Assembly: GCA_010672825.2 (NCBI GenBank)
Contig: JAAHFU020000002.1
Span: 1,004,001-1,068,000 of the forward strand
DNA: 64,000 nucleotides
Direction of reading: 5' to 3'
Source: Leptolyngbya sp. SIO1E4
Lineage (GTDB): Bacteria; Cyanobacteriota; Cyanobacteriia; Phormidesmidales; Phormidesmidaceae
In this document: one piece after another, positions 55,311-64,000 of the stretch
Layout: every line of letters starts with the position of its first letter
Position numbering within the stretch: the stretch's first letter is position 1
Position numbers and translations under genes: made by a program
Notes under the pieces: model-generated
What the model saw: the letters and a program-made list of their open reading frames with translations, nothing else
Told to the model about the DNA's origin: nothing
Databases searched by the model: none

Positions 55311-56555
55311 ATGCCCCAGCGGGTATTGTTTCTCAGTAATGGGCACGGAGAAGATCTAAATGCCACGCTGGTGTTGCGTGCCCTGGCTCACCTAGTCCCA
55401 GAAATTGAAGCCGCCGCCATGCCCATTGTCGGGACAGGGCGAGCTTATCGAAAACTAGGGGTGCCTATCATTGGCCCCACCCAGCAGTTGCCCTCTGGGG
55501 GGTTTAATTACATCAATGTTGGGCGCTTGCTGAATCCGGTGAATTGGTGGCGGGATACGAACCCGGTGAGTTTGCTGAAAGATCTCTTTGCTGGGCTGAT
55601 TGGTCTCACGTGGAAACAATTGCGGGCGGTGCGTCGCTATAGTCAATCCTGCGATTTGCTGTTTGCGACTGGTGATGTGGTGCCCATTTTGTTCGCACGC
55701 TTGACGGGGCGACCGTTCCTGGTCTTTTTGGTCAGCACCTCCAGTTATTACGAAGGCAAGGCGCGATTGCCGCTATTAACCCAGTGGGCGCTGCGATCGC
55801 CCCAGTGCCACCAAATTTTCACCCGCGATCGCTACACCGCCCAAGACTTACAACAGCGAGGCTTTAACCAAACCCGGTTTTTGGGCTATCCGATTATGGA
55901 TATGCTGACCCCCACCGGTAAGCCCCTGCAATGTGTGCCCCCGGCAGCCCTGATTGCGTTGTTGCCGGGGAGCCGCCTGCCTGAAGCCCAAACTAACCTG
56001 GGACTGATGCTGAAGCTGTGTGAGGCGATCGCTGCTTTGCGACCGGCTTACTTTCATGCGGCGCTGGTGCCGAGCTTCACGGCTGAGCATCTGCAAACCT
56101 TAGCCCATACCCATGGCTGGGACGCTACCCACCCCGGAGGCCTGAAAAAAGCAGGCATGACCGTTCACTATCACTACGATGCCTTTGCCGACATTCTGCA
56201 CCAGTGTGACTTGGTGGTTGGCATGGCCGGAACCGCCGTTGAACAAGCCGTGGGTTTAGGGAAGCCGGTGGTTCAAATTCCAGGGCATGGGCCTCAATTC
56301 ACCTATCTATTTGCGGAAGCGCAGATGCGACTGTTGGGAATATCGGTACTCATGGTCGGCAATCGTCCGGCGACCCACCACACTTTAATGACGGCTGCCG
56401 AGAAAATTGACCAAACCCTGAATGATCCAGCCTATCTGCAACAATGTGGGGTAAACGGTCGTGAACGGGTGGGGCCGCCAGGGGGGTCGAAGGCGATCGC
56501 CAGGGCTGTCCTCAATACGCTCAAACATCTTTCAGAAAAGGCATCCACCCCCTAG
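55311..56555 (+). CDS. Lipid-A-disaccharide-synthase-related protein (paralogue 2)
   Basis: A 415-residue paralogue of the gene at 53902. The ATG at 55311 follows AAGGAATC; a longer frame from 55122 adds about 63 residues without similarity. FLSNGHGEDLNATLVLR, LPSGGFNYINV and VGMAGTAVEQAVGLGKPVV/PGHGPQF correspond position for position to the neighbour. Head-to-head orientation with a diverged sequence suggests an old inverted duplication. UbiB-like gene follows 41 bp downstream. Confidence 0.85.
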   Translation: MPQRVLFLSNGHGEDLNATLVLRALAHLVPEIEAAAMPIVGTGRAYRKLGVPIIGPTQQLPSGGFNYINVGRLLNPVNWWRDTNPVSLLKDLFAGLIGLTWKQLRAVRRYSQSCDLLFATGDVVPILFARLTGRPFLVFLVSTSSYYEGKARLPLLTQWALRSPQCHQIFTRDRYTAQDLQQRGFNQTRFLGYPIMDMLTPTGKPLQCVPPAALIALLPGSRLPEAQTNLGLMLKLCEAIAALRPAYFHAALVPSFTAEHLQTLAHTHGWDATHPGGLKKAGMTVHYHYDAFADILHQCDLVVGMAGTAVEQAVGLGKPVVQIPGHGPQFTYLFAEAQMRLLGISVLMVGNRPATHHTLMTAAEKIDQTLNDPAYLQQCGVNGRERVGPPGGSKAIARAVLNTLKHLSEKASTP

Positions 56556-56596
56556 CAAAACTTCGTTAGCATCAAGGCAATGTGTTTGGAGGCTCA

Positions 56597-58240
56597 ATGC
56601 TGGCACCGTCTCGCATGTCCCGACAGGGGGAAATTGTTGAAGTTGTCTTGCGCAACGGCTGGGACTATATGCGGCAGCTCCTCAGCGGCGGCAAAGCCGA
56701 TGAACCCGAGATTCCGACGCCAGAGGTGTTACGCAATATCCTGACGGAGTTGGGGCCGGTCTACGTCAAGCTGGGGCAACTGCTGAGTACACGCCCCGAC
56801 CTCTTGCCTACCCGATACATTGAAGCCCTGAGTAGCCTCCAGTCTACGGTGCCCCCCGTCCCTGCGAGTCAGATGGAAGGGTTTATTCGCCAAAATTTGC
56901 CCCATCCCCCGACCGAAATTTTTGACTCTATCGACTACACGGCGATCGCGGCTGGATCTATTGGCCAAACTCACCGGGCGATCTTGAAAGGGGGGCGACA
57001 GGTGGCCATTAAAGTCCAGCGCCCTGGGATTGATCATCTAGTTGAGCGCGACATGGCCCTGATTCGAGATGTGGCCCGGCTAATGTCGGCGACTCAATTT
57101 GGGCAGCGCTATAACGTGATGGACTTGGCCTATGAATTCAGTGAGGCGATTCGAGCTGAGCTAGACTTCACCACGGAAGCTGAATATACGAACCTGCTCC
57201 GGCGCAACTTGCAAAACAGCCCCTGGTATGACCCCAAAGAGATTGTGGTTCCGGAAATTATTTGGGAGTTGACCAGCCCCAAGCTGATGGTGATGGAATG
57301 GTTAGAAGGGGCTCCGATCTTGACGACACCCATCGCGCAGGACGCCTCAGAAAAAGCCCGGCGCAAGCGAGAGCAAGTCACCACGCTGCTGTTTCGAGCC
57401 TTTTTCAAACAATATTTTATTGATGGGTTCTTTCACGCTGACCCCCACCCCGGTAATGTCTTTTTTCTCAAGGATGGGCGGGTTGCCCTGCTGGACTGCG
57501 GCATGATGGGGCGGCTCGACCCCCGTACCCGCACGGTGATGACTGAGATGGTGTTAGCGATCGCCAGTTCTGACGCTCAGCGCTGCACGCAACTCACGCT
57601 CAGCCTGACAGAACCCCTCCAGCCCACGGATATCTCAAAATTAGAAAGTGACTTTACCCGCCTCATGGGGCGCTATTACGGCCTCAGCCTGGAGAAGGTA
57701 AACACCGCAGAAGTGTTTGGGGAAATTCTGGAGGCAGGCACTCAAAACCACCTCCGCTGGCCCGCCAACATCGGCCTGTTTACAAAATCTCTGGCTAATT
57801 TGGAAGGGGCTGCCCGCCAGTTCAACCCCCATGTGAATCTGATTGGCGAAATTCGCCCGCTGATGGCCGACTTGTTCCGTCAGCAGCTCATCGGTGAAGA
57901 TCTGCTGCAAACCCTGCTCCGCACTGGGCTAGAGTTTCGCAATCTCTCCCTAGAATCGCCCCGTCAGTTTGGGTTCTTGCTCGATCGCCTCAGTACCGAA
58001 ACCCTGAGATGGAACCTGAGCCTGAGTGGCCTAGAAGGGCTCCGCCGCAGTATCGATGATGCCGCCAATCGCCGTGCCTACAGTACGGTGGTGGCGGCGC
58101 TCATTATTGGCGCAGCCATTGTCTCTACCAATCAACAAAGCTCCCAGGGCATCATTCTCAGTAATATTTTGTTCGCCGCCGCTACGTTTTTAGGGCTGTG
58201 GCTGATTGTCAGTATCTTGCGATCAGGCCGCCTCAGGTAA
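56597..58240 (+). CDS. ABC1/AarF/UbiB-family atypical kinase
   Basis: A 547-residue protein of the UbiB/ABC1K family, implicated in quinone and membrane isoprenoid metabolism. The ATG at 56597 has a strong GGAGG 4 nt upstream, so it is preferred over the GTG at 56582. Family motifs are present: YVKLGQLLSTRPD (KxGQ), AAGSIGQTHRA (in place of a glycine loop), VAIKVQRPG (ATP lysine), HADPHPGN and LLDCGMMG. Two C-terminal membrane segments are likely (about 495-545). It is 41 bp after the LpxB-related gene and may be co-transcribed. Confidence 0.92.
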   Translation: MLAPSRMSRQGEIVEVVLRNGWDYMRQLLSGGKADEPEIPTPEVLRNILTELGPVYVKLGQLLSTRPDLLPTRYIEALSSLQSTVPPVPASQMEGFIRQNLPHPPTEIFDSIDYTAIAAGSIGQTHRAILKGGRQVAIKVQRPGIDHLVERDMALIRDVARLMSATQFGQRYNVMDLAYEFSEAIRAELDFTTEAEYTNLLRRNLQNSPWYDPKEIVVPEIIWELTSPKLMVMEWLEGAPILTTPIAQDASEKARRKREQVTTLLFRAFFKQYFIDGFFHADPHPGNVFFLKDGRVALLDCGMMGRLDPRTRTVMTEMVLAIASSDAQRCTQLTLSLTEPLQPTDISKLESDFTRLMGRYYGLSLEKVNTAEVFGEILEAGTQNHLRWPANIGLFTKSLANLEGAARQFNPHVNLIGEIRPLMADLFRQQLIGEDLLQTLLRTGLEFRNLSLESPRQFGFLLDRLSTETLRWNLSLSGLEGLRRSIDDAANRRAYSTVVAALIIGAAIVSTNQQSSQGIILSNILFAAATFLGLWLIVSILRSGRLR

Positions 58241-58409
58241 ATAGCCCACCACCCAGCAGCCTCACTGCAGGTCAATTGTAGAGAACCGGCAATCACCTCG
58301 TAATCTTGATGTCGGAGCAGTTTTTTGGGGATGAAAGAATACTGATTCTATGGGCGTTGGAAAACGATTTTTGATGGGTTTTAGTCAGTTTCTCAACGAC
58401 TTATGTGAA

Positions 58410-58449
58410 AATCATGGCCTCGCTTAATTTCCTAAGCGAGGCCATGATT
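58410..58449 (-). terminator. 17-bp perfect hairpin, probable terminator
   Basis: AATCATGGCCTCGCTTA (58410-58426) pairs perfectly with 58433-58449 around a 6-nt loop. It follows the minus-strand gene ending at 58544 by 95 nt, with a short T run on that strand. It may also stop the plus-strand UbiB-like gene. The rest of the 58241-58543 gap shows nothing else. Confidence 0.65.
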
Positions 58450-58543
58450 GATGCGAACAGGCACAGACAAAATGTCGATAGAACATAGAAAAGTCTGACG
58501 GAAATGTCAATGTTCATAGGCTAAATGACGACACCTTTGTGCC

Positions 58544-58777
58544 TTACTGTAGTGCTTCCCAGGTAATAATCACAGAGAGCACACACAATAGTGTCAGCCC
58601 TGTTCTCCAGAACAAATTCCACACACTGCTGTAAAGGCTTAGCGCGACATCGGGAGCCCCAAATGCCGCAGTTAAGAGACACACAACGGTGCAAATGAAC
58701 ATGCCGACAAACAGAAACTTGGCAATAACGCCGATGAGACGTAATAAAGTGTTGTAAGAAACCTGCTGACGTTTCAT
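58544..58777 (-). CDS. Small two-pass membrane protein
   Basis: A 77-residue protein with two hydrophobic segments (about 13-38 and 50-72), GVIAKFLFVGMFICTVVCLL and LFWRTGLTLLCVLSVII. Family not recognised. Only 12 bp separates it from the NfeD-like gene upstream in transcription, so they form an operon. A strong hairpin follows. The operon diverges from the vMAP-type gene. Confidence 0.65.
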   Translation of the reverse strand: MKRQQVSYNTLLRLIGVIAKFLFVGMFICTVVCLLTAAFGAPDVALSLYSSVWNLFWRTGLTLLCVLSVIITWEALQ

Positions 58778-58789
58778 GGATATCCTCCT

Positions 58790-59080
58790 CTAAGCAGCAG
58801 AACTCGATACATTCTCATCGGTGACGGCTTTTACCAGCCACGTGTTGCCTTCCCGCGCCAGCAGCTCAACCACAGTCCCCGCAGGGATGCCGAGGTTGTC
58901 GTTTGAGATGGCGAACCAGGTTGTATTACTCCACGAGATTCGACCCCGTCGCTCGGGTAAAATGTCACGAACGACCCTCGCCCGGTCTTTTTTCCCAAAC
59001 ATCAACAATTGCTGAGACTGGAAGCGGTTTCGCGGCTGGCGAGGAACTGTACTTGTGTTAAAACTATTCAGGGCTGTCAT
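58790..59080 (-). CDS. NfeD-like OB-fold protein
   Basis: A 96-residue protein. Residues 35-95 form a small beta barrel like the NfeD C-terminal domain: ARVVRDILPERRGRISWS, then IPAGTVVELLAREGNTWLVK. There is no membrane segment of its own, unlike full NfeD, but the partner gene 12 bp on encodes a two-pass protein. It diverges from the STAND gene at 59367. Confidence 0.7.
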   Translation of the reverse strand: MTALNSFNTSTVPRQPRNRFQSQQLLMFGKKDRARVVRDILPERRGRISWSNTTWFAISNDNLGIPAGTVVELLAREGNTWLVKAVTDENVSSSAA

Positions 59081-59366
59081 GATTTGAACTCCTAAAAATT
59101 GGATGTGTCCTCTCTGACTAGAAAGGCTATTTGAGTTTTATCGTAGAGTTTTGGAACTATTTTGTCTGTAGGTAAAAGTGAGTTATTTTGCCTTTATATT
59201 TATTTTTTAATTCAGGTTTTATGGTCGATTTTAGTTGACTTTGGTGGGACTTGGTGGGAGTTAGTTGACTAAAGTGAGTTCAGAAGTCGTAAAAGGTGAG
59301 GAAAAGTCAGGAAAGTTGAGTTAGACTGCAGGTCAACGCGAAGCAAACAGGGTCTACCAGAAGGAT
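59081..59366. other. Divergent region with direct repeats
   Basis: A 286-bp gap between divergent genes, rich in short direct repeats (see 59231-59280) and T-rich between 59150 and 59230. It must hold promoters for both the NfeD-like operon and the STAND gene. A GAAGGAT sequence sits directly before the ATG at 59367. Confidence 0.5.
59231..59280. repeat. Direct-repeat cluster, candidate operator
   Basis: TTAGTTGACT occurs at 59231-59240 and 59261-59270, exactly 30 bp apart. TTGGTGGGA occurs at 59241-59249 and 59251-59259, 10 bp apart. AAAGTGAGTT occurs at 59271-59280 and again at 59175-59184, with a variant at 59312-59322. Helical spacing suggests binding of a multimeric regulator, possibly the HTH domain of the adjacent protein. 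Confidence 0.5.
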
Positions 59367-62171
59367 ATGAAGGAGCGCGCGCTTCAGCGTGAGCGCATTG
59401 TTCAGGCTGTTAATCGGGTACTCACCATCCGTAGAAATGGTCGGTCACTGCCGGATAGGTGGCTGGAAGTTTTGCGTGGCTGCTTGGATGGTAAAACCTA
59501 TAGCCAGATTGATGATCTGGTTCAGTTTGGCCAGGGGGGAGCTAAGGATGCCGCAAATCAAAATCTCTGGCCGCAGCTTAGTGAGGTGTTAGGGGTTCAG
59601 GTTGGCAAGCGCAACTGCCTCAGCGTTCTACAGAGTCATTTGCCAAGGTTAGAAGCGATCGCAGCCAGGTCAGCAACCGAGGCTGAACCGGAGCCTCTGT
59701 CTCAGCCTGAACCTGAGCCTGAACCTGAGCCCGAACTCGAAACGCCCAGATCAGGCATTCCAACCCCTGAGCTGGCTTGGGCCACTCAGCAGACAGCAAC
59801 CACCCTCACCGCTAACAATGAGGGTTTACCCCCTACGCCTGCACTCATTCATAGCCAAGCCGTTGCGCTAGATAACATCAGCTACCAGATTCGGCACCAT
59901 TGTCGGCTCATTGTTCTGACAGGGCTACCAAAAACGGGAAAGACCCTGCTGGTTGAGCATCTCAGGCAAGCGATGAGGGGAGACTTTGAGCAAACTCTGC
60001 TGTATTCAGCAGAGGAAGTCAGAACGTTGGACTCTCTTGCCCGCAGGGTGTTAAACGATATTCAGGGGCAGGATCACAACGGCCGCTATCAGGGGCTGTC
60101 TGCCCAAGAGAGGCTGCAGGAAGTTTTTCGCCGTCACATGCTCCTGATTGCGATTACCAATGCAGACAGGTTATATCGTCGCGGTGTTTTTGCTGGGCAT
60201 TTCAATGATGCAGCCGTCGGCTACGAGTCTTTTCTCCGAATGTTAGCGACGTCGCATCCTGGCGCAGGCTGTTTAATCTGGAGCAGCCTGTCACCCCCCT
60301 CCTGTTTACACGCCCTGACGCAATCATCGCAATGGGTATATCGATACAAGTTTCCGACGCTAGAGGATGTGGACTTTGCTGCCTTGGCTGAGGATTATGG
60401 GCAGTCAGCGACGGCTCCTGGGTGGGTAAAACTGGTCAAATTTTGTGGGGGGCACCATGAATGGATTCAGCGCAGCTTGCAATCGATAGAACGCGAGCAC
60501 CGTGGTGCCATCGAGTCATTTTTGGCCTCTCCTCAACTGTGGGATCCAGAACTGTACAGCAGTCTTCAAGACGTCTCGCCAGAAGAGAAAGATATCCTCA
60601 CGTGGGTTGTGCTCAGAAAGTTAACCCTAGCATTTCTGCAGCGGTTGGTTCCAGGCTATACCCTACGCAACCAAGCGATTAGTTCCCTAGAAAAACGGGG
60701 GCTTTTACGATGGCAAGATGACCGCTATCAGCTGACGGCCCAAGCCTTGCGCTATATTCTTGCGGCCTTCATTGTGGATGAACTCAAGCAAGAGATAGAG
60801 CGGGAAGAGTTCGACCGACTGCATCGCTATCCGTTGTTTCTGGTTGAAGCCCCGACCTATCAACAACACTGGCATCGTTGTTATTTATTGAAGCCTTTGG
60901 CCGCGCACCTGCAGCGACGATATCCAGACTCAGACAGCCAAAAATCCTGGCTGATGCGAACCTTAGCCATCGTACGCATGATGCCTGCATGGCATGAAAA
61001 TTACGCTGCTAGCAATGTGTTGAATATTGCGGGCTGCTGGGGATTAAACTTCGCGGAATGTGATTTGTCAGGGTTATCTTTTGACCAACTGAACCTGAGA
61101 ACGGTGAATCCGCAAGGGCTAAACTTCCAGAACTGTCATTTTGGAGGCGGAATTGCCTGGCCGATTTTACTCAGCCGCCCCCTGCGGGCAAAGATGTCAG
61201 CGTCTGGCAAGACAATTGCTGTCAGCGATCGCACTGGGCAGCTTCTGGTCTGGCGTCAAGCAGACGATGTGCTTAAGTGGCAACTGATGGACTGTATTGC
61301 TTGCGGTCAGGAAATTCAAGATTTAGCCGTGTCTGAGAATATGATCGTTTTCGCGGTAGCTCAGAGGGTGTATTGCTGGTGGCCAGACCCAGATTCGCAG
61401 ATTAATGCCCTACACGAGCTAGACTCCTATGACTTTTCTGGTGTGGTGAATGCCTTAGCGATCACCTCGGCAGACCCCCCCAACAAAGTCGCTGTTGCTA
61501 CCAGCCAGGGGGAGATTGCTGTGTTGAATTTAGTCACAGAACAGCAGCTACTGATACAGGCATATAGCGATCAACTGTCCCTAAGCCCTGATGGAACAAC
61601 ACTTGCAAGCTTTGGCTTTGATAACAGCATTCGCTGTTGGACGCTGCTTGAAGACGAATTGCAGCCACTCCCCACTGAATGCCTCGAACAAAGTTTTGAT
61701 GGCGTGTTTATAGGCTTTGGCTGGCAAGGGTCCCGGATATATGCCGCAGAATCTTTGGACGCGCAAGTCGGGTTGTGTTACCCCCGCAAAGAACGCTGGC
61801 CTTTACACCAAGCCTCTTGGGTGAAAGCCATATTTAGTGGTGATGGCCGATGGATTGTGGGGCAACAGCAATCGGGTGATATTGCGATTTGGCGCCGGAA
61901 CCAAGATCACCCCCCTGAGCAACACGGTGTGATTACGAGTGATGCCACGCCCATACAGGTGACTCATCAAGGTGAGCGGTTGCTTCTGGAATCTGAAGGC
62001 AAAGTTCAGTTTTGGGATATCTTGTCTCGACGATGTATCTGGGAGATTGCTGCAACATCTCCTGAGTGGTCTGTCGCTGGTATTAACTGGCAGGGGGCAA
62101 CGGGCCTGCCTGATGTTGAGCAAAAGCTTTGGCGTTTACAAGGTGACCCCCTGCCATCACCGGCTGGATAA
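59367..62171 (+). CDS. vMAP-type HTH-STAND NTPase-WD40 protein
   Basis: A 934-residue protein. The N-terminal about 95 residues (RSLPDRWLEVLRGCLDGKTYSQI, LWPQLSEVLGVQVGKRN) match the HTH domain of vWA-MoxR-associated proteins. A Glu/Pro linker (EPEPEPEP) leads to an NTPase domain (about 160-480) with Walker A GLPKTGKT (186-193) and a divergent Walker B (LLIAITNADRL, 259-269). A winged-helix-like segment (about 410-465), a few pentapeptide-like units (about 555-590) and degenerate WD40 repeats (about 600-925) follow. No vWA or MoxR gene is adjacent. A conflict or defence sensor is the likeliest role. Confidence 0.75.
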   Translation: MKERALQRERIVQAVNRVLTIRRNGRSLPDRWLEVLRGCLDGKTYSQIDDLVQFGQGGAKDAANQNLWPQLSEVLGVQVGKRNCLSVLQSHLPRLEAIAARSATEAEPEPLSQPEPEPEPEPELETPRSGIPTPELAWATQQTATTLTANNEGLPPTPALIHSQAVALDNISYQIRHHCRLIVLTGLPKTGKTLLVEHLRQAMRGDFEQTLLYSAEEVRTLDSLARRVLNDIQGQDHNGRYQGLSAQERLQEVFRRHMLLIAITNADRLYRRGVFAGHFNDAAVGYESFLRMLATSHPGAGCLIWSSLSPPSCLHALTQSSQWVYRYKFPTLEDVDFAALAEDYGQSATAPGWVKLVKFCGGHHEWIQRSLQSIEREHRGAIESFLASPQLWDPELYSSLQDVSPEEKDILTWVVLRKLTLAFLQRLVPGYTLRNQAISSLEKRGLLRWQDDRYQLTAQALRYILAAFIVDELKQEIEREEFDRLHRYPLFLVEAPTYQQHWHRCYLLKPLAAHLQRRYPDSDSQKSWLMRTLAIVRMMPAWHENYAASNVLNIAGCWGLNFAECDLSGLSFDQLNLRTVNPQGLNFQNCHFGGGIAWPILLSRPLRAKMSASGKTIAVSDRTGQLLVWRQADDVLKWQLMDCIACGQEIQDLAVSENMIVFAVAQRVYCWWPDPDSQINALHELDSYDFSGVVNALAITSADPPNKVAVATSQGEIAVLNLVTEQQLLIQAYSDQLSLSPDGTTLASFGFDNSIRCWTLLEDELQPLPTECLEQSFDGVFIGFGWQGSRIYAAESLDAQVGLCYPRKERWPLHQASWVKAIFSGDGRWIVGQQQSGDIAIWRRNQDHPPEQHGVITSDATPIQVTHQGERLLLESEGKVQFWDILSRRCIWEIAATSPEWSVAGINWQGATGLPDVEQKLWRLQGDPLPSPAG

Positions 62172-62420
62172 TCACCGACTGGATCTAAGGATACCCGTAT
62201 TTTCACTAACTATTTTTGTTGGGATAGAGATCAGTTTTTGATCCCTATGCTATACAAGAAGTAGTATTTTCCCTGAAGGGTGACCAGCGTTAGGATCGGT
62301 TAACCCAGTATTCTCTGGCGGCTATGGCTTCAATCATGGCCACATTATGCATTCCCGTGATTTGTGGAAACCTCTTTTTTCGGAAAGAGGCGAATGTTCT
62401 AGGAATTGAGGGAGCGGGGC

Positions 62421-63677
62421 GTGTTTATCGACGATTCAGAAGCCATTGAGTTTGGAAGGCGTATTGCAGAATTGCCTGAGGAACGCATTCTGTACGATTA
62501 CGTTCAGGGCATCGCCCGTCGCATGCCCCACAAGAGTGCTATCGATGACTTCTACCGGCTGTTACTGGATGGCAACAGCTATCCCAAGCAGGATGCAAGT
62601 CGGGCGCTAGCGCAAATTTTAGACTCACCGCAATTTTCGCGGACGGGCAAATTTGTGCTAAATCGCCTGTTCTACATCATGGGGAACACGTCTGTTCACG
62701 ACCCTAATAAGCAGGAAGCGCTCTATGAAGTCATTACCCGCATTGCTCAGAAGCCACCACCGCTGAATGCTCAAAATCGATTTGTCCGCAAATTACGCCA
62801 ATTAGCCCATGACTATGTGGCCAGTGATTTGTATTTGGCGCTGCAATGGCAGATGAAGCTCTTGAAAGTTGAGCGTGCAGAACCAGCGGCGGCTACTTCA
62901 GAAGCCAGCAGCCCCTTGGGAACCCGGTTTAAGGGGTTGTTTTTCTTACAAGAGGCGTTAGCCACCACTCGGGATATTCCGGCGTCAAAACGAGTCGGAA
63001 TTCGAAAATTACAGGCGAAGCAGGCCCGGATTTTGGAAAGGAGGCTGCTGGCACTGACGGATAACCCCGATCGCGGTGATCAAGCCTTTATAAACTCAAC
63101 AAGCTTGAGCCATCAAGAAATTAGGGAATCCGTGGAAATTTATCGGCCTAAACAGGATGGGCCTAGCATTGATAAAGAGGCTCATAAATTTTATGACGAG
63201 GTGCGCAAGCAAAATCTGGGTTATTTAAGACAAAAGCTGTTTCGGTTCCTTCTAGAACCGCTGGCTGCAGCTGATAAAAGATTTAATCCAGATAGTCATG
63301 GCCATTTCCAAGCAGCTTTAAAGAATTGCTTGAAAAAGGGGCTTGCCGATAAGATGAGCTTCAATCATGTGGCAGTTACAAAGATAGGCAAAAATTTGCT
63401 GCAGTTCCTGATTGTCAAAAGTCTAAAGCAGCCTAGTTCGCCCTATTTTCAACAGCTGCTAAAAAAGGTGGGTCATACCGCTGTGACTAAGATGTTGCTG
63501 CGGTTAACGCTGTTTTTCCCAAAGCTGCGCTTCTGGCTCAGTGAGCGGTTTGCGATTTTGTTTCATGTACACCAAAAACACCGCAAAAATGACCAAAAAG
63601 TTAACTGGCTAGTGCGGGCTTTAGATCACCTCAATATAGGACTGGCCTTGAATCGAGTGCAGTTAGGCTACATCTAG
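62421..63677 (+). CDS. Cyanobacterial conserved hypothetical protein
   Basis: A 418-residue, highly basic, largely helical protein with no membrane segment or known motif. The GTG at 62421 has GGGAG 6 nt upstream and is preferred over a TTG at 62406. A Pro/Ala/Ser-rich linker (about 155-170) separates an N-terminal helical part from a second part with long amphipathic helices (RFLLEPLAAADKRFNP, LLRLTLFFPKLRFWL). It follows the STAND gene by 249 bp with a weak 7-bp hairpin (62371-62390) just before the start. Function unknown. Confidence 0.65.
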   Translation: MFIDDSEAIEFGRRIAELPEERILYDYVQGIARRMPHKSAIDDFYRLLLDGNSYPKQDASRALAQILDSPQFSRTGKFVLNRLFYIMGNTSVHDPNKQEALYEVITRIAQKPPPLNAQNRFVRKLRQLAHDYVASDLYLALQWQMKLLKVERAEPAAATSEASSPLGTRFKGLFFLQEALATTRDIPASKRVGIRKLQAKQARILERRLLALTDNPDRGDQAFINSTSLSHQEIRESVEIYRPKQDGPSIDKEAHKFYDEVRKQNLGYLRQKLFRFLLEPLAAADKRFNPDSHGHFQAALKNCLKKGLADKMSFNHVAVTKIGKNLLQFLIVKSLKQPSSPYFQQLLKKVGHTAVTKMLLRLTLFFPKLRFWLSERFAILFHVHQKHRKNDQKVNWLVRALDHLNIGLALNRVQLGYI

Positions 63678-63752
63678 CCCTCTAGATGGAAATCTCAGAT
63701 TGACAGAACCCTGGAGTATAATACGCTTGTATTGTTCTCCGCTGTGGAACCT

Positions 63753-64000
63753 ATGGCGATCGCACGTTTGATTCCTAATATTTGCTCTCAAAGATTGGTG
63801 GAAAGTCGTGACTTCTATGTGAACCTGCTGGGGTTTGAGGTGGCCTTTGATAGCGATTGGTATGTACAGGTTGCCTCGCCAACCAACCCCAGGCTGGAAT
63901 TAGGGATCATTCAGCAAGACAATGAGCTGGTGCCGCCCTCTTTCCAAGCCGCGCCCCGAGGGCAATATCTCACCCTCGTTGTAGAGGATGTCGATGCAGT
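63753..64000 (+). CDS. VOC-family protein, truncated by the window end
   Basis: The first 82 codons of a vicinal-oxygen-chelate protein. ARLIPNICSQRLVESRDFY and FLVGFEVAFDSDWY-type sequence (here LLGFEVAFDSDWYVQV) are typical of glyoxalase/bleomycin-resistance proteins, ending at YLTLVVEDVDA. The stop lies beyond the window. The substrate is unknown. Confidence 0.8.
   Translation, partial: MAIARLIPNICSQRLVESRDFYVNLLGFEVAFDSDWYVQVASPTNPRLELGIIQQDNELVPPSFQAAPRGQYLTLVVEDVDA

Overview
The window looks like chromosomal DNA of a filamentous, Leptolyngbya/Nodosilinea-type cyanobacterium. The evidence is many HIP1 octamers (GCGATCGC), a flv3-flv1 diflavin pair, a cyanobacterial clpC-rimI-lysA-cdaA-uppS neighbourhood, a TerB/Mo-nitro_C protein, an SLH-domain protein and two STAND NTPase loci. 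The genus is an inference from gene content.

Layout. 0-5 kb: flv3 and flv1, then a TerB/Mo-nitro_C protein and a YdcF-like protein on the other strand. 5-13 kb: clpC and rimI (minus), then lysA, cdaA (c-di-AMP synthase) and uppS (plus). 13-16 kb: Lin0512 protein, a small membrane protein, cobM and a membrane-anchored VOC protein. 16-22 kb: sigma-like protein, TPR protein, amino-acid ABC transporter parts without a permease, purN, membrane proteins. 22-28.5 kb: CHASE2-PAS-GGDEF-EAL protein, MacB-like permease, orphan histidine kinase. 28.5-32.2 kb: acyltransferase and two glycosyltransferases. 32.5-42 kb: four large exported proteins (DUF11/SdrB-like, a predicted outer-membrane barrel, beta-helix plus OmpA, DUF11 repeats), the first three translationally coupled. 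42-46.6 kb: hydrolase, FAD-like/SLH fusion, RNA methyltransferase, small secreted protein. 47-50.2 kb: a divergent pair of a Trypco1-type protein and a caspase-STAND-pentapeptide protein. 50.7-51.6 kb: an intact tRNA-Ala(CGC) gene preceded by eight tandem 104-bp units, each holding its leader and 5' two thirds with a 24-nt insertion in the anticodon loop. 51.7-58.2 kb: kinase-like protein, fumC, two head-to-head lipid-A-disaccharide-synthase-related paralogues and an ABC1/UbiB kinase. 58.4-64 kb: a small NfeD-like operon diverging from a vMAP-type HTH-STAND-WD40 protein, an unknown protein and a truncated VOC gene.

The main candidates for something undescribed are the tRNA-Ala partial-unit array, the coupled barrel/OmpA/DUF11 surface operon, the two STAND conflict loci with their repeat-rich control region, and a 96-bp dispersed repeat whose three full copies and one partial copy all lie between convergent genes. 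No CRISPR array, rRNA or clear transposase gene was seen.
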